Assembly (NCBI RefSeq): GCF_022965805.1
Contig: NC_133117.1
Location: forward strand, 13,788,183-13,852,182
Source: Primulina eburnea
Taxonomy: Eukaryota; Streptophyta; Magnoliopsida; Lamiales; Gesneriaceae
Direction of reading: 5' to 3'
DNA: 64,000 bases
The notes beneath the pieces were generated by a model. The model was not told where the DNA came from. It searched no databases and was given only the letters and a program-made list of their open reading frames with translations. The position numbers and the translations under genes were made by a program. Shown one piece after another: positions 11,470 through 24,262 of the stretch. The first letter of the stretch is position 1. Every line of letters starts with the position of its first letter.

Positions 11470-12009
11470 AATAATCGCATTATACTCAAAAAAGGCCATG
11501 AATTTAAAAAATTTCCTATCATCTAGGCCTTACTAGTTTCCCATGTTAGCAAGTTAGTCCTTAATGTCTCGAACATATTGCAAAACGGCCCTTAATTTTT
11601 TAAAATTCAAAAACATCCTTTATACCCTTCGAAAATTGCCAAATGAACCTAAAAAATTTCGAATTAATGCAATTTATCCCAAACGTTTTAGGACTCTTCA
11701 AAATCAACTCACTTTTCTCCATTTATGCACTTAAAGTTTTTGTTTTCATGCAATTAAGCCCCCAACATTTCAAATTATGGAAATTTACCCCCAATATTTT
11801 CGAGTTATGTCAATTTTACCCTCAGTTATTTTTGAAAAAATAGCTAATTATTCCTTTAAATTTATAAATTGACATAATTCAGTCCCTAAGTATTCAATCC
11901 TTCACAATTCGATCCCCATAGCTAATAATTTTGAAATACAACTCCTAAAGACTTAGTATTTGAAACATGAAATTCTAAATCATCAAGTTCAATGCACCTC
12001 AAAATAATC
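11470..12009. other. AT-rich non-coding insert at the E2 gag/protease junction (left part)
   Basis: E2 zinc-knuckle coding stops near 32747 and protease coding resumes near 11465. Apart from E3, about 590 bp (11470-12009 plus 32698-32747) lie between them and fit neither gag nor protease. The left part has a degenerate motif like CAATT(T/C)ANTCCC at about 11669, 11750, 11779, 11809, 11873 and 11903, often about 30 bp apart. GT and AG dinucleotides occur at the two ends, but removing the stretch there would not keep the frame. Origin unknown; possibly an older solo-LTR-like insertion. Confidence 0.5.
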
Positions 12010-12997
12010 TGTTAGGATCGGTTATTGACTAAGGAGTGTTTAGAAGGGGGGGGAGGGGGGTTTTGAATAAACACTTCTAGGAATTTAAATGTTTTTCGAA
12101 AAAGGTAGTTCAGTTTTGTTACAAACTGAACTAAGTATCCCGTCGGTCAATATCAATTAGTAAAACTGAATAAGCAGTTGCGGAAAATAAACTGATTGAA
12201 AGATAGAATATCTAATTGGAAATAAAAAGCTGAAGTAAAGATAACACAATATGTTTCTGGATGTTCGGAGAATTGAATAACTCCTACGTCACCCCTTCTA
12301 TCACAAGGATAGGATATTCACTAAAAGACTTTGATCGAGTACAACGCTTGTACAGACCCACTTCAGTTAGGACTTATCTATTGCCTGAACTGAAACTCTT
12401 AGTATAATACAATGATCTCTGTAAGTAACTGGACTTAGCACTTATCGAATTATCAATATTTCAGAGTGCTAGTTTGCTCAATGTGTAGCCTAGATTGCTA
12501 CGAATAGATCTGATAAGTGTGAGCTGAGATTTTGACAGAGTAATGGCAAGTTTGAGATTGGTCAATCTTATCTACTGTCAACTGCTCTTTAGTCATATTT
12601 ATAGACTTATCTTTCAACGGTAATTTTGAATTCTCGTATCCGTTGATTGCCACCTTATCATTTCTTGGACAATGTTCTTGATTGCCGCTTCATCATTTAT
12701 TGTAAGACGGCGTATTAATCTCAATAGCCGAAATACGTTTTTCTATGCAGTGCGGCTTTCCATATTCAGTTGCTGTCTGATATGTCTTTTTGTCTGTTGA
12801 ATGATCTTTCCCGAGGTATCTTCAGTTGAGAAGCTTTAATGTTTTCGGCTGAATGTTTTAACTGATCAGTTCTCAACTGATCAGTTTGTGTCAACTGATT
12901 TTAGTTGAATGTTCAGCTGCCGAATTTGCTTTCATGTACTAGTTGATTTGATCGATTGGTTTATGTTTTGTCAAACTCCAGAATTTAGTTTCCAACA
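12010..12997 (-). repeat. E3 3' LTR
   Basis: 988 bp, starts TGTTAGGATC and ends TTTCCAACA on the plus strand. It differs from the 5' LTR mainly by length of a G-rich run near 12046-12061 and scattered substitutions, implying recent insertion. It is dense in AACTGATCAGT/CAACTGA-type words. Confidence 0.95.
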
Positions 12998-13010
12998 ATT
13001 TCCCCCTTTA
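12998..13010 (-). other. E3 polypurine tract
   Basis: The minus strand reads AAAGGGGGAAAT immediately upstream of the 3' LTR, the expected plus-strand primer of reverse transcription. Confidence 0.85.
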
Positions 13011-13196
13011 TGGTGTTTGACAAAACCAAGAAATTTAGCTCAGCTCGCAACTGAATCATAAAATATCTGGGTTTCTTGTAAATAATATAGAAGTCTGAGA
13101 AGATGATATCAGTTGATAATAATAGCTTGATTAATTCTTCATCTAATTCTTGCATAACTGAATCATAAAATAACTGGTCAAATGATATCAGTTGCT

Positions 13197-15394
13197 TCAG
13201 CTGCTTTCCCCCTTTTTGTCAAATACATCCATCTTGTCAGATAGCTTGCGAACGTGAGAAGAAAGAACCGTGACAGAGGATGACATATTTTCAATAGCAG
13301 TAGTCATTGTGACTTGCAGTAGTTCAATTTTCCGAGACATAAGCGATTCCACACTGTTGACGCGTTCGGTAATTAATTCTTGAGTGGCAGTCAGACTGGA
13401 CATGATACCTCTATTTTTCTGAATATCACCAACTGCAAAAGAAAGAGCGGTAACAGCAGATTGAATATCCTTCAGTCTTTTCAAGGATTCCTGATTATCA
13501 TCCAACTTCAGACTGTGCGAAAGTTGTGTATTTTGAATTTTGGAGATGGCAGTAATTATTTGACTCATACTGTCCTGCATATGTTGGATTTCTTCAAAAA
13601 TGAGATCAAAATCTGCTGAAGATGGAGGATTGGATTGTCGAGAAGTGCTTTGTTTACTTGTATCAAGTTCAGAAACGATCAAGGCTTGATCAGTTGAAAT
13701 TGTTTCAGTAACATTTCGAACTGAAACATCATCAGCAGGGATTTCTGCTTGATCCCGAGGTGGTGAGGAAGGATTTTGGTCAGTTGATGGTGACACAACC
13801 TGAACTGATGTCTCTAGGGAATGATCGATTGAGTCATCTGGCATATCAGTTGGTATGACCTGATCAGCAGATTGATCTGGCTGAACAATTTCTACTGAAG
13901 GAATAGTGACCTCTGGATTGGTTTGATCAACAGAGTGATCAACTTTATCATTTACTGGTGCACTAAGGTGGGATTCCTTTACCACGGCTTGAATTACTTC
14001 ATCAATATTAGCGAAAGACAGCTCAGCTTCAGTATATAGTTGTTGTTCAACAGGTGGTGAAGAAAGCTTATCAGAAACTGGCTCTTCAGTTGGAACAAGA
14101 ACTAAAGCTGATGATGGTTCTGTTGTGTTAGAGGGTGCTTCTTCAACTAGTTCCACATCATCATCATCTGAATCTTCTTGGTATACTACTAGTTCTTGAT
14201 CTAATTCCCAAAATTTGATTCGAGAAAGTAGTCCTATAAGGTCAGTGTCAAGCTGAGTAATTACAGCTTGATCAGCATATGCAGTAGGACCAGTTGGCAA
14301 GTAGTTGTTTTTAAGCTTTGCTACAAATTGAGCCAACTTCTTCGCTCTCATCAGATCAAAAAAATAACTTTTCCTCTCTAAGGCTTGAGCAATAGAGGCA
14401 GCTTTGACAGTTCGAAGAACAAAGGCCTCCAGCTTGATGAATTTTCTGAGCTCGGACTTTTCCTTTAGTTGCTTGGAAAAAACTTCAGTACGATAGGCTA
14501 CCCAAGCATCATAGGACTTAGTCTTTGCAGCAGCAAAATTGTTCAATTTTCCCCATACAAGATCAATATGAGTTTGAATCGGGTTGGAGGGTCTGGGTTA
14601 TACAATCAATTTCCCTTTCCCTTTATCAGTACTCATGATATGAGGAATTTCCAGTCCTGTTCGAGTTGATTCAATTTGTTCTACAAACTTTATTCCTTTG
14701 GGTCTGGCAGGTGCTACACCAATTGGTCGAGGTATTTGAGTAACAGGAGCTTGGGTCCTAACTGATTTCTTTATGGTACTTACTGAATCAGCTTGTGGAA
14801 TGATCTGTAGAGGAACTGCTTCTATAGGCTGCTGATCAGTAAAGGAAATCATTTTGTCAGTAGGAGTGGATACCTCAGAAGTAGTTTTGACCCTTTGAGT
14901 TCTTGGCTTCTTCGCAATTTGATGTGATGAAGTTTTTTCTGACTCGGATGTACTCAAAATCAACTTCCTTTTGGCAACCTTCAGTTGGGCCAACGTTTTG
15001 GTTTTCTTGACTGATTTGGGAGCAGCTATCTGAGTCCCAATTTCCTGTTTGATTCGCACAAACTCAGTAGGAGATATGTCCATTTTGGATTTGATTGGCA
15101 TCGTGTTCTTTGCATTGAACACCTTAAATTTCGACGTCTTCTCAGATTCCTCAGCCACTAAACCTTTTGCTTTCAGCAGATAACTGATTTGAACGGCAAA
15201 ACCCTAGGATTGTTTAGAAGACAGAAACATATTCTTCAAAACATTAAATATGAGATGCTTCCAGTTAAATTTGTGATTAGCCATTATTACAGTAATGGCC
15301 TGAAATTTCTCCAAAGTTAGGGCAGCAAATGATCCAGCTTTTGCCAAAAGCCCTTTAGCAATTACGTCAGCCAGCAATTGAACTTCATGCTTGA
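13197..15394 (-). pseudogene. E3 third ORF (env-position protein), 3' part
   Basis: This is the larger part of a long ORF interrupted by E4. It continues the segment at 24263-24651 once E4 and one duplication copy are set aside. Two in-frame stops break it: one near 15205 and one at 14598-14600; the frame is the same on both sides. The N-terminal portion is helical (LADVIAKGLLAKAGSF), the middle is Lys/Thr/Ser-rich and basic, then an acidic low-complexity region with many Asp-Gln pairs (about 13700-14200), and a C-terminal coiled coil (about 13200-13600). No signal peptide or transmembrane helix is visible, so 'env-like' is positional only. From memory the family recurs in Lamiales genomes; function unknown. 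Confidence 0.7.
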
Positions 15395-15399
15395 GTTCC

Positions 15400-17392
15400 T
15401 GTGGGGACCCGGGCTCTAATTCTTTTCTTTGGGATTAAAACGGATCATTAATATAAAAAGTGGGTCAAATTTTTGCTTTTACATTAACTCAAATGAAAGC
15501 TAACATAAGAAGTCTCTATGGTATTCAACAACATAATATACAAACATAAGATACAAATATGTCTGGTTCCAAACCATATTCGACAACTAGTAATTAAATA
15601 CAGTACATGCCAAAGGTACAACTACTAGTTCTTCTGCTATGCCCGAGATCACCACGCTATGTCCATCTCTCATCCTCTGCGTGACCCAGATCCTGCCCCA
15701 CCTGTTGTTATGCACACATACAGACATAACAACAGCCGGAAAACCGGTGAGAACAAATCCCAGTATAAACATGTATACATGCATATAATCAATTAAACAT
15801 GAAACATGCTATCATGAATGACATCATATGCACATGCAATGCAATGCGAATCAAACCATGTCTGGACTCGACTCGACTAGAACTCTAGGGATCCCGGTGT
15901 GAATAAGACGTCACTACCTACCCTCCAATCGGGGTAATGTACGTCTCATTCCTAGACTTCGGTCTGAGCTGTATCAACGGCGTCAATAAGAGTAATACCT
16001 ACTCCTATGCTGAGATACACCGAAACATTTAGCTATTTGACAATGCCTGTCAAAGACTCTCCTATCTTAGATGCAATGAATATCAATATGTAAACAAAGT
16101 ATAATCATATTCATATCTGAATATCACACTGATCATACATGCTTGAATACAATTCTGAAATCAAAGCATAAACATGTTAAAAGATTGAATATAATGCTAT
16201 ACACAATTCATAAACATGTTACAATCTATCTAATAATACTAGTATGTGATTTTGGTTGGGAAACTCAAATAATATCTTATTTGAGTTACATCTCCCCAAA
16301 CAAAACATGACTTATACCTTTCGTCGTAGAATCGCTGTCACGGTCGTCAATACGAATCTGAAATGGAAATGTGGATACGCACTCTATCAATTTCTAATCT
16401 AAATCAACACATAACCAAGTCACTACGTGATCTCAATACAATTTGACGGCATAACGACGTAATTCTCGATACCGGTCAATCCAAATCTCAACAAATATCA
16501 ACACTATCTCATTTTCAGTCATAATCTAATACAATATCCATCCAAAACACAATAATTCTGCCCCAATAATTCATAAACCATACTGAAATTCATAGGAAAT
16601 GTATATGATATCATTTCTTTGATCTGTTTACAAATATATTATGCTCAATACGTCAAGAACACAATATAACTAGCATACTCTCATTTCCTTAACATCTGAA
16701 TTTCGAAACTTACTGGAATCGAATAAAACTTACATCACTTTGTAGATAATGAAGAGAGAAGCTCAAAACCAATGTCGGATTTGAATTTGGATGACTAAAT
16801 CTTCTAAAATCACAATTACAAGTGAAAGGAAACTTGAAAGCCTTTCTTCCTCAGAATTTCTCGATTCTTGCTACTGAAAATGAGAAGGAATCGTGGCAAA
16901 TTTGTATATATACCTTGCATGTTTTCGTACACATGGCAATCCATTTGGACTACACGTCTCGCGCATATGCGCGGCATTACTCGCGCATATGCGCCGCACC
17001 TACTGTCTCGGCAGATTTAGCACTCGCGCATATTTAGCACTCGCGCATATGCGCCACTAAACTCGCGCATATGCGCCAATGGTTCTGGACGCTCCGCGCA
17101 CGCGCATATGCGCCACTACTCTCGTGCATATACGCCAAGGCTGCTGTACATGTCGCGCATATGCGCCACTCTTTCCGCGCATATGCGCCAATGCTACTGG
17201 AATTCTCATGCATATGCACGCATTCCTTCGCGCATATACGCCATAGCTTCGGCCTTACTTATTCTTTTGACTATCTTTCACATCTTTATTATACATTTCC
17301 CTTTCTTTTTTAGTCCAATGAAATACATCTACAATTATCTTAATTATCAACAAATCCATCTGATTATGATAACTAAATCTTCGAGCCTTACA
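15400..17392 (-). repeat. E4 3' LTR
   Basis: 1993 bp. Relative to the 5' LTR it has a 17-bp tandem duplication near 17019-17050 and 6 extra bases near 17097, both within the palindromic array (16961-17241), plus point changes that decay several palindromes. The ORF-like readings inside have no known homology and recur identically in the other LTR. Confidence 0.95.
16961..17241 (-). repeat. GCGCATATGCGC palindrome array in E4 3' LTR
   Basis: About ten or eleven copies of the 12-bp palindrome GCGCATATGCGC or derivatives, spaced roughly 22-40 bp. Some are decayed by transitions (for example GTGCATATACGCC) compared with the 5' LTR copy. Confidence 0.9.
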
Positions 17393-17407
17393 TTTCTCCC
17401 CCTCTAA
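17393..17407 (-). other. E4 polypurine tract
   Basis: The minus strand reads TTAGAGGGGGAGAAA directly before the 3' LTR. Confidence 0.85.
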
Positions 17408-17493
17408 GAAATTATTTCGCCCTCAAAATCGCCCATCATTCTATCAATGAAAGCATCAAAAGTAATAGTATCAAAGTTAGATCAATACTTACA

Positions 17494-20400
17494 TTATTGA
17501 AATAACTCGGGGTGCTTTTGTCGTATGTTGGCTTCTGTCTCCCATGTCGCTTCCTCAATGCCATGACGACTCCACTGAAATTTCACGAGTGGAATATTCT
17601 TCGTTCTGTGCTTCTTTTCTTTCCGATCAAGAATCTGTATCGGTTGTTCCACATAGCTCAAGGTCTGATCAAGCTCAGCTTCGTCAGGCTGAATGACATG
17701 AGAAATATCTGGCATATACTTACGCAACATCGATACATGAAAGACATCATGTATCCCGGATAGAGAAGGAGGAAGTGCAAGTCGATAAGCTCGATCGCCA
17801 ATCTTCTCAAGAATCTCGTAAGGACCAATGTATCGAGGAGATAGTTTCCCGCGTTTGACAAATCGAACAACGCCTCTGAATGGAGAAATCTTTAAGAATA
17901 CTCTATCTCCCGCCTCAAAAACTAATGGTCTACGTCTGATATTGGCATACTTTGCTTGTCGATCTTGTGCTGTCTTCATCCTCTTCTGAATGAGTTTCAC
18001 CTTCTCTGTCATGTCACGAATCATATCTGGCCCAAGTTCTGGTACCTCTGAAACGTCATCCCAGTATAGCGGAGATCTGCACTTCTTGCCATACAAAGCT
18101 TCAAACGGTGCCATCTCGATACTCGTCTGATAGCTATTATTGTAAGAGAATTTGCAAAGAGGTAGGGAATCTTGCCAACCAATGCCAAAATCTAGCACGA
18201 CGGCTCTCAACATATCCTCTAAAGTCTGGATAGTCCGCTCTGACTGTCCGTCTGTCTGAGGATGGTAAGCAGTACTCAGGTGTAACGTCGTACCTAAGGC
18301 CTGCTGTAGACTGTGCCAGAAGTGTGAAGTGAATCGTGGATCACGATCTGATACGATAGACTTCGGTAATCCATGCAATCTGACTACCTCACGAATATAA
18401 ATCTCCGCCATCTGATCCTATCTATACGTCATTCTGTATGGGATGAAACAAGCAGATTTGGTCAATCTGTCAATAATAACCCAAATCACATCACAGCCTC
18501 GGGAAGATCGGGGTAACTTTGTCACAAAATCCATGGAAATGTGGTCCCATTTCCATTCAGGAATAGACAAACTCTGAAGTAACCCTCCGGGCTTCTTCCT
18601 CTCGGCCTTCACTTGTTGGCAGTTCAAACATTTAGACACAAATTAGGCAATGTCTGACTTCATTTGTTTCCACCAGAACTGTGTCTTCAAGTCATTGTAC
18701 ATCTTCCTGCCACCAGGATGAATGCTGAACCGACTACAATGTGACTCTGTCAGAATCTGCTGTCTCAAATCTGCAACATCTGGCACAACTAGACGGTTAT
18801 TCACGTACAACACATGATCTCGTACCTGATATTCTGATACATGCCCTGATCTGACCATTTGGATTGATTTCTGCACATTCTGATCGGTTCTTTGTGCTTC
18901 CTTGATCCTCATAATCAAATTGGGCTCAACTTGGATCGTAAAAAGTCGTAGTGGCTTACTATCTGTATCAAACTCTAATCCAGATGTACAGCAATTTTCA
19001 ACTAACTTGTTAACACCTATCGTCGATAAGGACAAAGAACATACCTTACGACTCAAGGCATCTGCTGCTGCATTTGACTTCCCTGGATAATATTTGATTT
19101 CACAGTCAAAATCTTTCAGAAGATCTAGCCATCTACGCTACCTCATGTTCAGTTCTGATTGAGAGAATAGGTACTTTAGGCTCTTGTGATCGGAGAAGAT
19201 CTCAAATTTCTCGCCGTAGAGATAATGACGCCAAATCTTTAATGCAAATACGATAGCCGCCAATTCAAGATCGTGAATGGGGTATCGAACTTCATGTGGC
19301 TTCAATTGTCTCGAGGCGTATGCGATCACATGACCTCGCTGCATAAGAACACATCCCAAACCTCTGTGAGAAGCATCACAATATACAACGAAATCACCCG
19401 TACCTGAAGGTATCGTCAGTACTGGAGCACTGGTCAGCCTTTTCTTCAACTCTAGAAAGCTAGACTCGCACTCCTCTGACCAAACAAATGGTGCATTTTT
19501 TTGCGTCAATTGAGTTATTGGCTTTGCAATGCTGGAGAAATCCTTGATAAATCTTCTATAGTATCCGGCTAGGCCCATGAAACTGCGTATTTCTGGTACA
19601 GAAGTCGGTCTTGACCAACTGATCACAGCTTCAACTTTACTCGGATCTACAGAAATACCATCTCCAGATATAATGTGTCCCAAAAAGACAACTCGATTCA
19701 ACCAAAACTCACATTTTGACAATTTAGCATACAGTCGCTCGTTTCTCAACGTCTGCAAAACAATTCTGAGATGCTCTGCATGCTCATTTCTGTTATTCGA
19801 ATACACCAAAATATCATCTATGAAAACGATCACAAAATCATCTAAATACCTCTGAAACACTTGGTTCATCAAGCCCATAAATACCGCAGGAGCATTTGTT
19901 AAACCGAAAGGCATGACAATAAATTCGTAATGTCCATACCTAGTTCGAAATGCTGTCTTCGGTATGTCTATATCTCGAACTCGGAGCTGATGATATCCAG
20001 ATCGCAAATCAATCTTAGAATACACAGAGGATCCCTGCAACTGATCAAATAGGTCATCGATCCTAGGCAAAGAATATTTATTCTTGATCGTTGCCTTGTT
20101 CAGTTGCCTGTAATCAATACACAAACGCATCGAACCATCTTTCTTCCGCACAAACAGCACCGGAGCGCCCCAAGGAGATACACTAGGTCTGATATATCCC
20201 TTGGCCAGAAGATCTTCTAACTGTGCTTTCAGTTCTTTTAGTTCGATGGGTGCCATCCTATACGGAGCTCTCGAAATAGGGACGGTACCTGGTGTAAGAT
20301 CAATACTAAAGTCTACCTCACGAACCGGAGGTAATCCTGGGATCTCATCTGGAAAAATATCAGCAAATTCCCGCACTACTGGTATATCTGCCAACTCCGG

Positions 20401-20650
20401 GCTCGACTTTTGCATATCTACAGCATAAATAAAGAAACCATCTGCTCCTTTTTGCAATAATCTGTTCATAGTAAGAGCCGAAATCAAGGGAATCCGAGAT
20501 CTGGAACCCTTCCCGTAGAATTTCCACTCGTCTGTCATCTCGGGTCTGAATCTGACAATCTTGTGGAAACAATCCACGGTAGCTCTGTACTTTGTTAGCA
20601 TGTCAATCCCGACTATACAATCAAAATCAGCCAGAACACTATACACTCTA
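17494..20650 (-). pseudogene. E4 pol: RT, RNase H, integrase, chromodomain-like tail
   Basis: A single frame holds reverse transcriptase ([30 protein letters not shown] with the DD pair), RNase H ([30 protein letters not shown]), integrase zinc domain, catalytic core (MDFVTKLP, SDRDPRF, GQSERTIQTLED) and the GPY/F region (RYIGPYEIL). The end (IPLVKFQWSRHGIEEATWE) resembles the Tekay/Del chromodomain, which is thought to target integration to heterochromatin. In-frame stops: TAG at 19138-19140 (Gln expected), TAA at 18643-18645 and TAG at 18418-18420. At the 5' side a frameshift near 20640 separates it from gag-protease. Terminator at 17494. Confidence 0.92.
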
Positions 20651-22025
20651 GGTCAATTTCATGCCCCTCAAACCGTAGAATGCAATGTCTAACCGTAGTT
20701 ACCGATATCAAACCACTTCCTAACGGAGAAGTAATAGACACGACATCTAGTAACGACTCAACAGGCAGAGAATGCAATAATGCAAATCGTTCTGATATGA
20801 ATGTATGCGATGCACCCGTATCTATCAATATATAAGCAGGATAACCGCAAAGGAAACAGTTACCTGCAATGACATCATCTGGGGCATCCTGTGCTTGCTC
20901 TTCAGTCAAGGCAAACACCTGAGCCTGTTGTCTCTGAGGCTGACTCCCTGGCTGGCCACCTCTGGTTCGAGGCTGGGTCTGTGTTGGTGGCGGCTGAAAT
21001 GAGTGAACAGATGAAGTTTGCCTCTCAGGCTGAGTCACGGAGGCAGACGATCCTGCAGCCTGGAATCTCGATGCACCACTTCTCTGAGGACAGACCTTGG
21101 CATAATGCCCCGGTTGCTTGCATACGTTACACCTGCCCACTACACCTTGACACTGTTCTGTGGCATGCTTGCCTCCACAAGTACTGCAATATCCACTTGC
21201 CACCTCTAGACTCTGGCCAAAACCTCTCTGTCTTGACCCGCTGGAGCTCGAAGAACTGCTCCCTGCCCTCTTAAACTGTTTACCCTTTGCTTTCAACTGA
21301 TCTTTGCGTCCGCTGCTGCTACCACCACTTTCGAATCGGGGAGGAGGTTGTACTGGAGGTAATGGCGGTCTTGGACTCGGAGCCACATACGGAACACTCC
21401 GTTGCCTAAGCAATCCTGCTTCAGCTCCTTTGGCACGATTCAATGCTTCAGTGAAATTATTAGGTCTCCCAGTATTGACCAATGTGAAGACATCAGGATT
21501 TAAGCCGTTTATAAACTGATCTGCCATGGCCTCATCATTGCCTGAAACGTGAGGTGCAAAGCGAAGCAAAGAAGAAAATTTAGCAACGTACTCTTCAATG
21601 TTCAATTGCCCTTGCCTCAGGTTTGCAAATTCAGCGCCTTTATCTTTGCGATAGGATACAGGGAAGAATCGCTGATAGAACTCCGTTTTGAATGCTTTCC
21701 ATGTAACCTTGGTGCCACGCTGTTCTAGTGCTCTCCTTATATTCACCCACCAATACTTAGCCACATCTTGCAGTTGATGGCCAATGAGTTTCACTCGTTT
21801 CTCGTCACTATATTCCAGAGACTCGAATAACATCTCGATATCCTCCAACCAGCTTTCACATTCAATTGCATTTTCTGTACCCTTTAAAGTCGGGGGTCGG
21901 AATGACTGGAATCGTTTTAATAGAGTCTCCATGGGCGTAGCAGTGACGTCCATCGTATCTCCGGATGTGCTACCCTGCTCTGGCGCTGGTGATCGTAAAG
22001 GAACGGCTGCTCTTCTAGGAGGCAT
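20613..22025 (-). CDS. E4 gag-protease
   Basis: An uninterrupted 470-codon reading from the ATG at 22023-22025 ([10 protein letters not shown]). Residues about 30-220 are the retrotransposon gag capsid domain ([24 protein letters not shown]). A Ser/Gly-rich linker follows, then two zinc knuckles ([13 protein letters not shown] and [14 protein letters not shown], about 285-315), a Gln-rich stretch, and a retropepsin with [12 protein letters not shown] (about 405). The reading ends early after a one-base frameshift near 20640; the expected next protease/RT residues ([11 protein letters not shown]) follow in another frame. Gag would form the virus-like particle; the protease is truncated here. 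Confidence 0.92.
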   Translation of the reverse strand: MPPRRAAVPLRSPAPEQGSTSGDTMDVTATPMETLLKRFQSFRPPTLKGTENAIECESWLEDIEMLFESLEYSDEKRVKLIGHQLQDVAKYWWVNIRRALEQRGTKVTWKAFKTEFYQRFFPVSYRKDKGAEFANLRQGQLNIEEYVAKFSSLLRFAPHVSGNDEAMADQFINGLNPDVFTLVNTGRPNNFTEALNRAKGAEAGLLRQRSVPYVAPSPRPPLPPVQPPPRFESGGSSSGRKDQLKAKGKQFKRAGSSSSSSSGSRQRGFGQSLEVASGYCSTCGGKHATEQCQGVVGRCNVCKQPGHYAKVCPQRSGASRFQAAGSSASVTQPERQTSSVHSFQPPPTQTQPRTRGGQPGSQPQRQQAQVFALTEEQAQDAPDDVIAGNCFLCGYPAYILIDTGASHTFISERFALLHSLPVESLLDVVSITSPLGSGLISVTTVRHCILRFEGHEIDLECIVFWLILIV

Positions 22026-22270
22026 GTATCTAATAATCCAACTGATTAGAATACAAGATATACAACTGTCTCAGCCCTTCTCTAGTCAGTTACCTCTGAT
22101 CTAGAATCGGTTCTGATTCAGTCTTTACTAACACATGTTGTAATACAAGTCAGATAATCATACAACATGCAATAATGAAAGCACTAAATCATGCTAGCAC
22201 ATCATAAAGCAAGGAAGAAGACTCGATCTACCCCGCTCATTCTATTCTATCTCAATCTATAGAACTTATG

Positions 22271-22282
22271 GCTCTGATACCA
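22271..22282 (-). other. E4 primer-binding site, initiator tRNA-Met type
   Basis: The minus strand reads TGGTATCAGAGC, 5 bp from the 5' LTR end at 22288. Confidence 0.9.
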
Positions 22283-23792
22283 CCTGTTGTGGGGACCCGG
22301 GCTCTAATTCTTTTCTTTGGGATTAAAACGGATCATTAATATAAAAAGTGGGTCAAATTTTTGCTTTTACATTAACTCAAATGAAAGCTAACATAAGAAG
22401 TCTCTATGGTATTCAACAACATAATATACAAACATAAGATACAAATATGTCTGATTCCAAACCATATTCGACAACTAGTAATTAAATACAGTACATGCCA
22501 AAGGTACAACTACTAGTTCTTCTGCTATGCCCGAGATCACCACGCTATGTCCATCTCTCATCCTCTGCGTGACCCAGATCCTGCCCCACCTGTTGTTATG
22601 CACACATACAGACATAACAACAGCCGGAAAACCGGTGAGAACAAATCCCAGTATAAACATGTATACATGCATATAATCAATTAAACATGAAACATGCTAT
22701 CATGAATGACATCATATGCACATGCAATGCAATGCGAATCAAACCATGTCTGGACTCGACTCGACTAGAACTCTAGGGATCCCGGTGTGAATAAGACGTC
22801 ACTACCTACCCTCCAATCGGGGTAATGTACGTCTCATTCCTAGACTTCGGTCTGAGCTGTATCAACGGCGGCAATAAGAGTAATACCTACTCCTATGCTG
22901 AGATACACCGAAACGTCTAGCTATTTGACAATGCCTGTCAAAGACTCTCCTATCTTAGATGCAATGAATATCAATATGTAAACAAAGTATAATCATATTC
23001 ATATCTGAATATCACACTGATCATACATGCTTGAATACAATTCTGAAATCAAAGCATAAACATGTTAAAAGATTGAATATAATGCTATACACAATTCATA
23101 AACATGTTACAATCTATCTAATAATACTAGTATGTGATTTTGGTTGGGAAACTCAAATAATATCTTATTTGAGTTACATCTCCCCAAACAAAACATGACT
23201 TATACCTTTCGTCGTAGAATCGCTGTCACGGTCGTCAATACGAATCTGAAATGGAAATGTGGATACGCACTCTATCAATTTCTAATCTAAATCAACACAT
23301 AACCAAGTCACTACGTGATCTCAATACAATTTGACGGCATAACGACGTAATTCTCGATACCGGTCAATCCAAATCTCAACAAATATCAACACTATCTCAT
23401 TTTCAGTCATAATCTAATACAATATCCATCCAAAACACAATAATTCTGCCCCAATAATTCATAAACCATACTGAAATTCATAGGAAATGTATATGATATC
23501 ATTTCTTTGATCCGTTTACAAATATATTATGCTCAATACGTCAAGAACACAATATAACTAGCATACTCTCATTTCCTTAACATCTGAATTTCGAAACTTA
23601 CTGGAATCGAATAAAACTTACATCACTTTGTAGATAATGAAGAGAGAAGCTCAAAACCAATGTCGGATTTGAATTTGGATGAGTAAATCTTCTAAAATCA
23701 CAATTACAAGTGAAAGGAAACTTGAAAGCCTTTCTTCCTCAGAATTTCTCGATTCTTGCTACTGAAAATGAGAAGGAATCGTGGCAAATTTG

Positions 23793-23800
23793 TATATATA
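23793..23800 (-). promoter_or_regulatory. TATA box of E4 5' LTR
   Basis: The minus strand reads GGTATATATACA around this point. It lies 48 bp downstream of the nearest palindrome. Confidence 0.6.
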
Positions 23801-23848
23801 CCTTGCATGTTTTCGTACACATGGCAATCCATTTGGACTACACGTCTC

Positions 23849-24106
23849 GCGCATATGCGCGGCATTACTCGCGCATATGCGCCGCACCTACTGTCTCGGC
23901 AGATTTAGCACTCGCGCATATGCGCCACTAAACTCGCGCATATGCGCCAATGGTTCTGGACGCTCCGCGCATATGCGCCACTACTCTCGCGCATATGCGC
24001 CAAGGCTGCTGTACATGTCGCGCATATGCGCCACTCTTTCCGCGCATATGCGCCAATGCTACTGGAATTCTCATGCATATGCACGCATTCCTTCGCGCAT
24101 ATGCGC
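23849..24106 (-). repeat. GCGCATATGCGC palindrome array in E4 5' LTR
   Basis: Nine perfect 12-bp palindromes GCGCATATGCGC start at 23849, 23871, 23914, 23936, 23967, 23989, 24020, 24042 and 24095, plus one derivative TGCATATGCA at 24074. Start-to-start spacing alternates near 22 and 31 bp (22, 43, 22, 31, 22, 31, 22). Confidence 0.95.
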
Positions 24107-24262
24107 CATAGCTTCGGCCTTACTTATTCTTTTGACTATCTTTCACATCTTTATTATACATTTCCCTTTCTTTTCTAGTCCAATGAAATACATCTACAAT
24201 TATCTTAATTATCAACAAATCCATCTGATTATGATAACTAAATCTTCGAGCCTTACAGTTCC

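Larger units (their letters stand above)
15400..24257 (-). mobile_element. E4: chromovirus (Ty3/gypsy) inserted in E3 third ORF
   Basis: The LTRs are 15400-17392 and 22288-24257 (TGTGGGGACCC...CCTTACA) with a perfect 5-bp duplication GTTCC at 15395-15399 and 24258-24262. The order on the minus strand is 5' LTR, Met-type primer-binding site, gag-protease, RT, RNase H, integrase with C-terminal chromodomain-like end, polypurine tract, 3' LTR. It is 8858 bp. The LTRs are equal in length apart from 23 bp of extra sequence in the left one, so this is the youngest insertion seen here. One frameshift and three nonsense codons disable pol. Confidence 0.95.
22288..24257 (-). repeat. E4 5' LTR
   Basis: 1970 bp. 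On its transcribed (minus) strand: palindrome array at 24106-23849, then a TATA box at 23800-23793, so the array is in U3 just upstream of the core promoter. Confidence 0.95.

Noticed and set aside
15587..15784. 65-residue ORF repeated at 22475-22672
   Set aside because: Identical because it is in the E4 LTRs; no homology or coding signature.
23849..24106. CRISPR-like regularly spaced repeats
   Set aside because: Plant DNA, repeats are short perfect palindromes, spacers are unequal and present in both LTRs; no cas genes.
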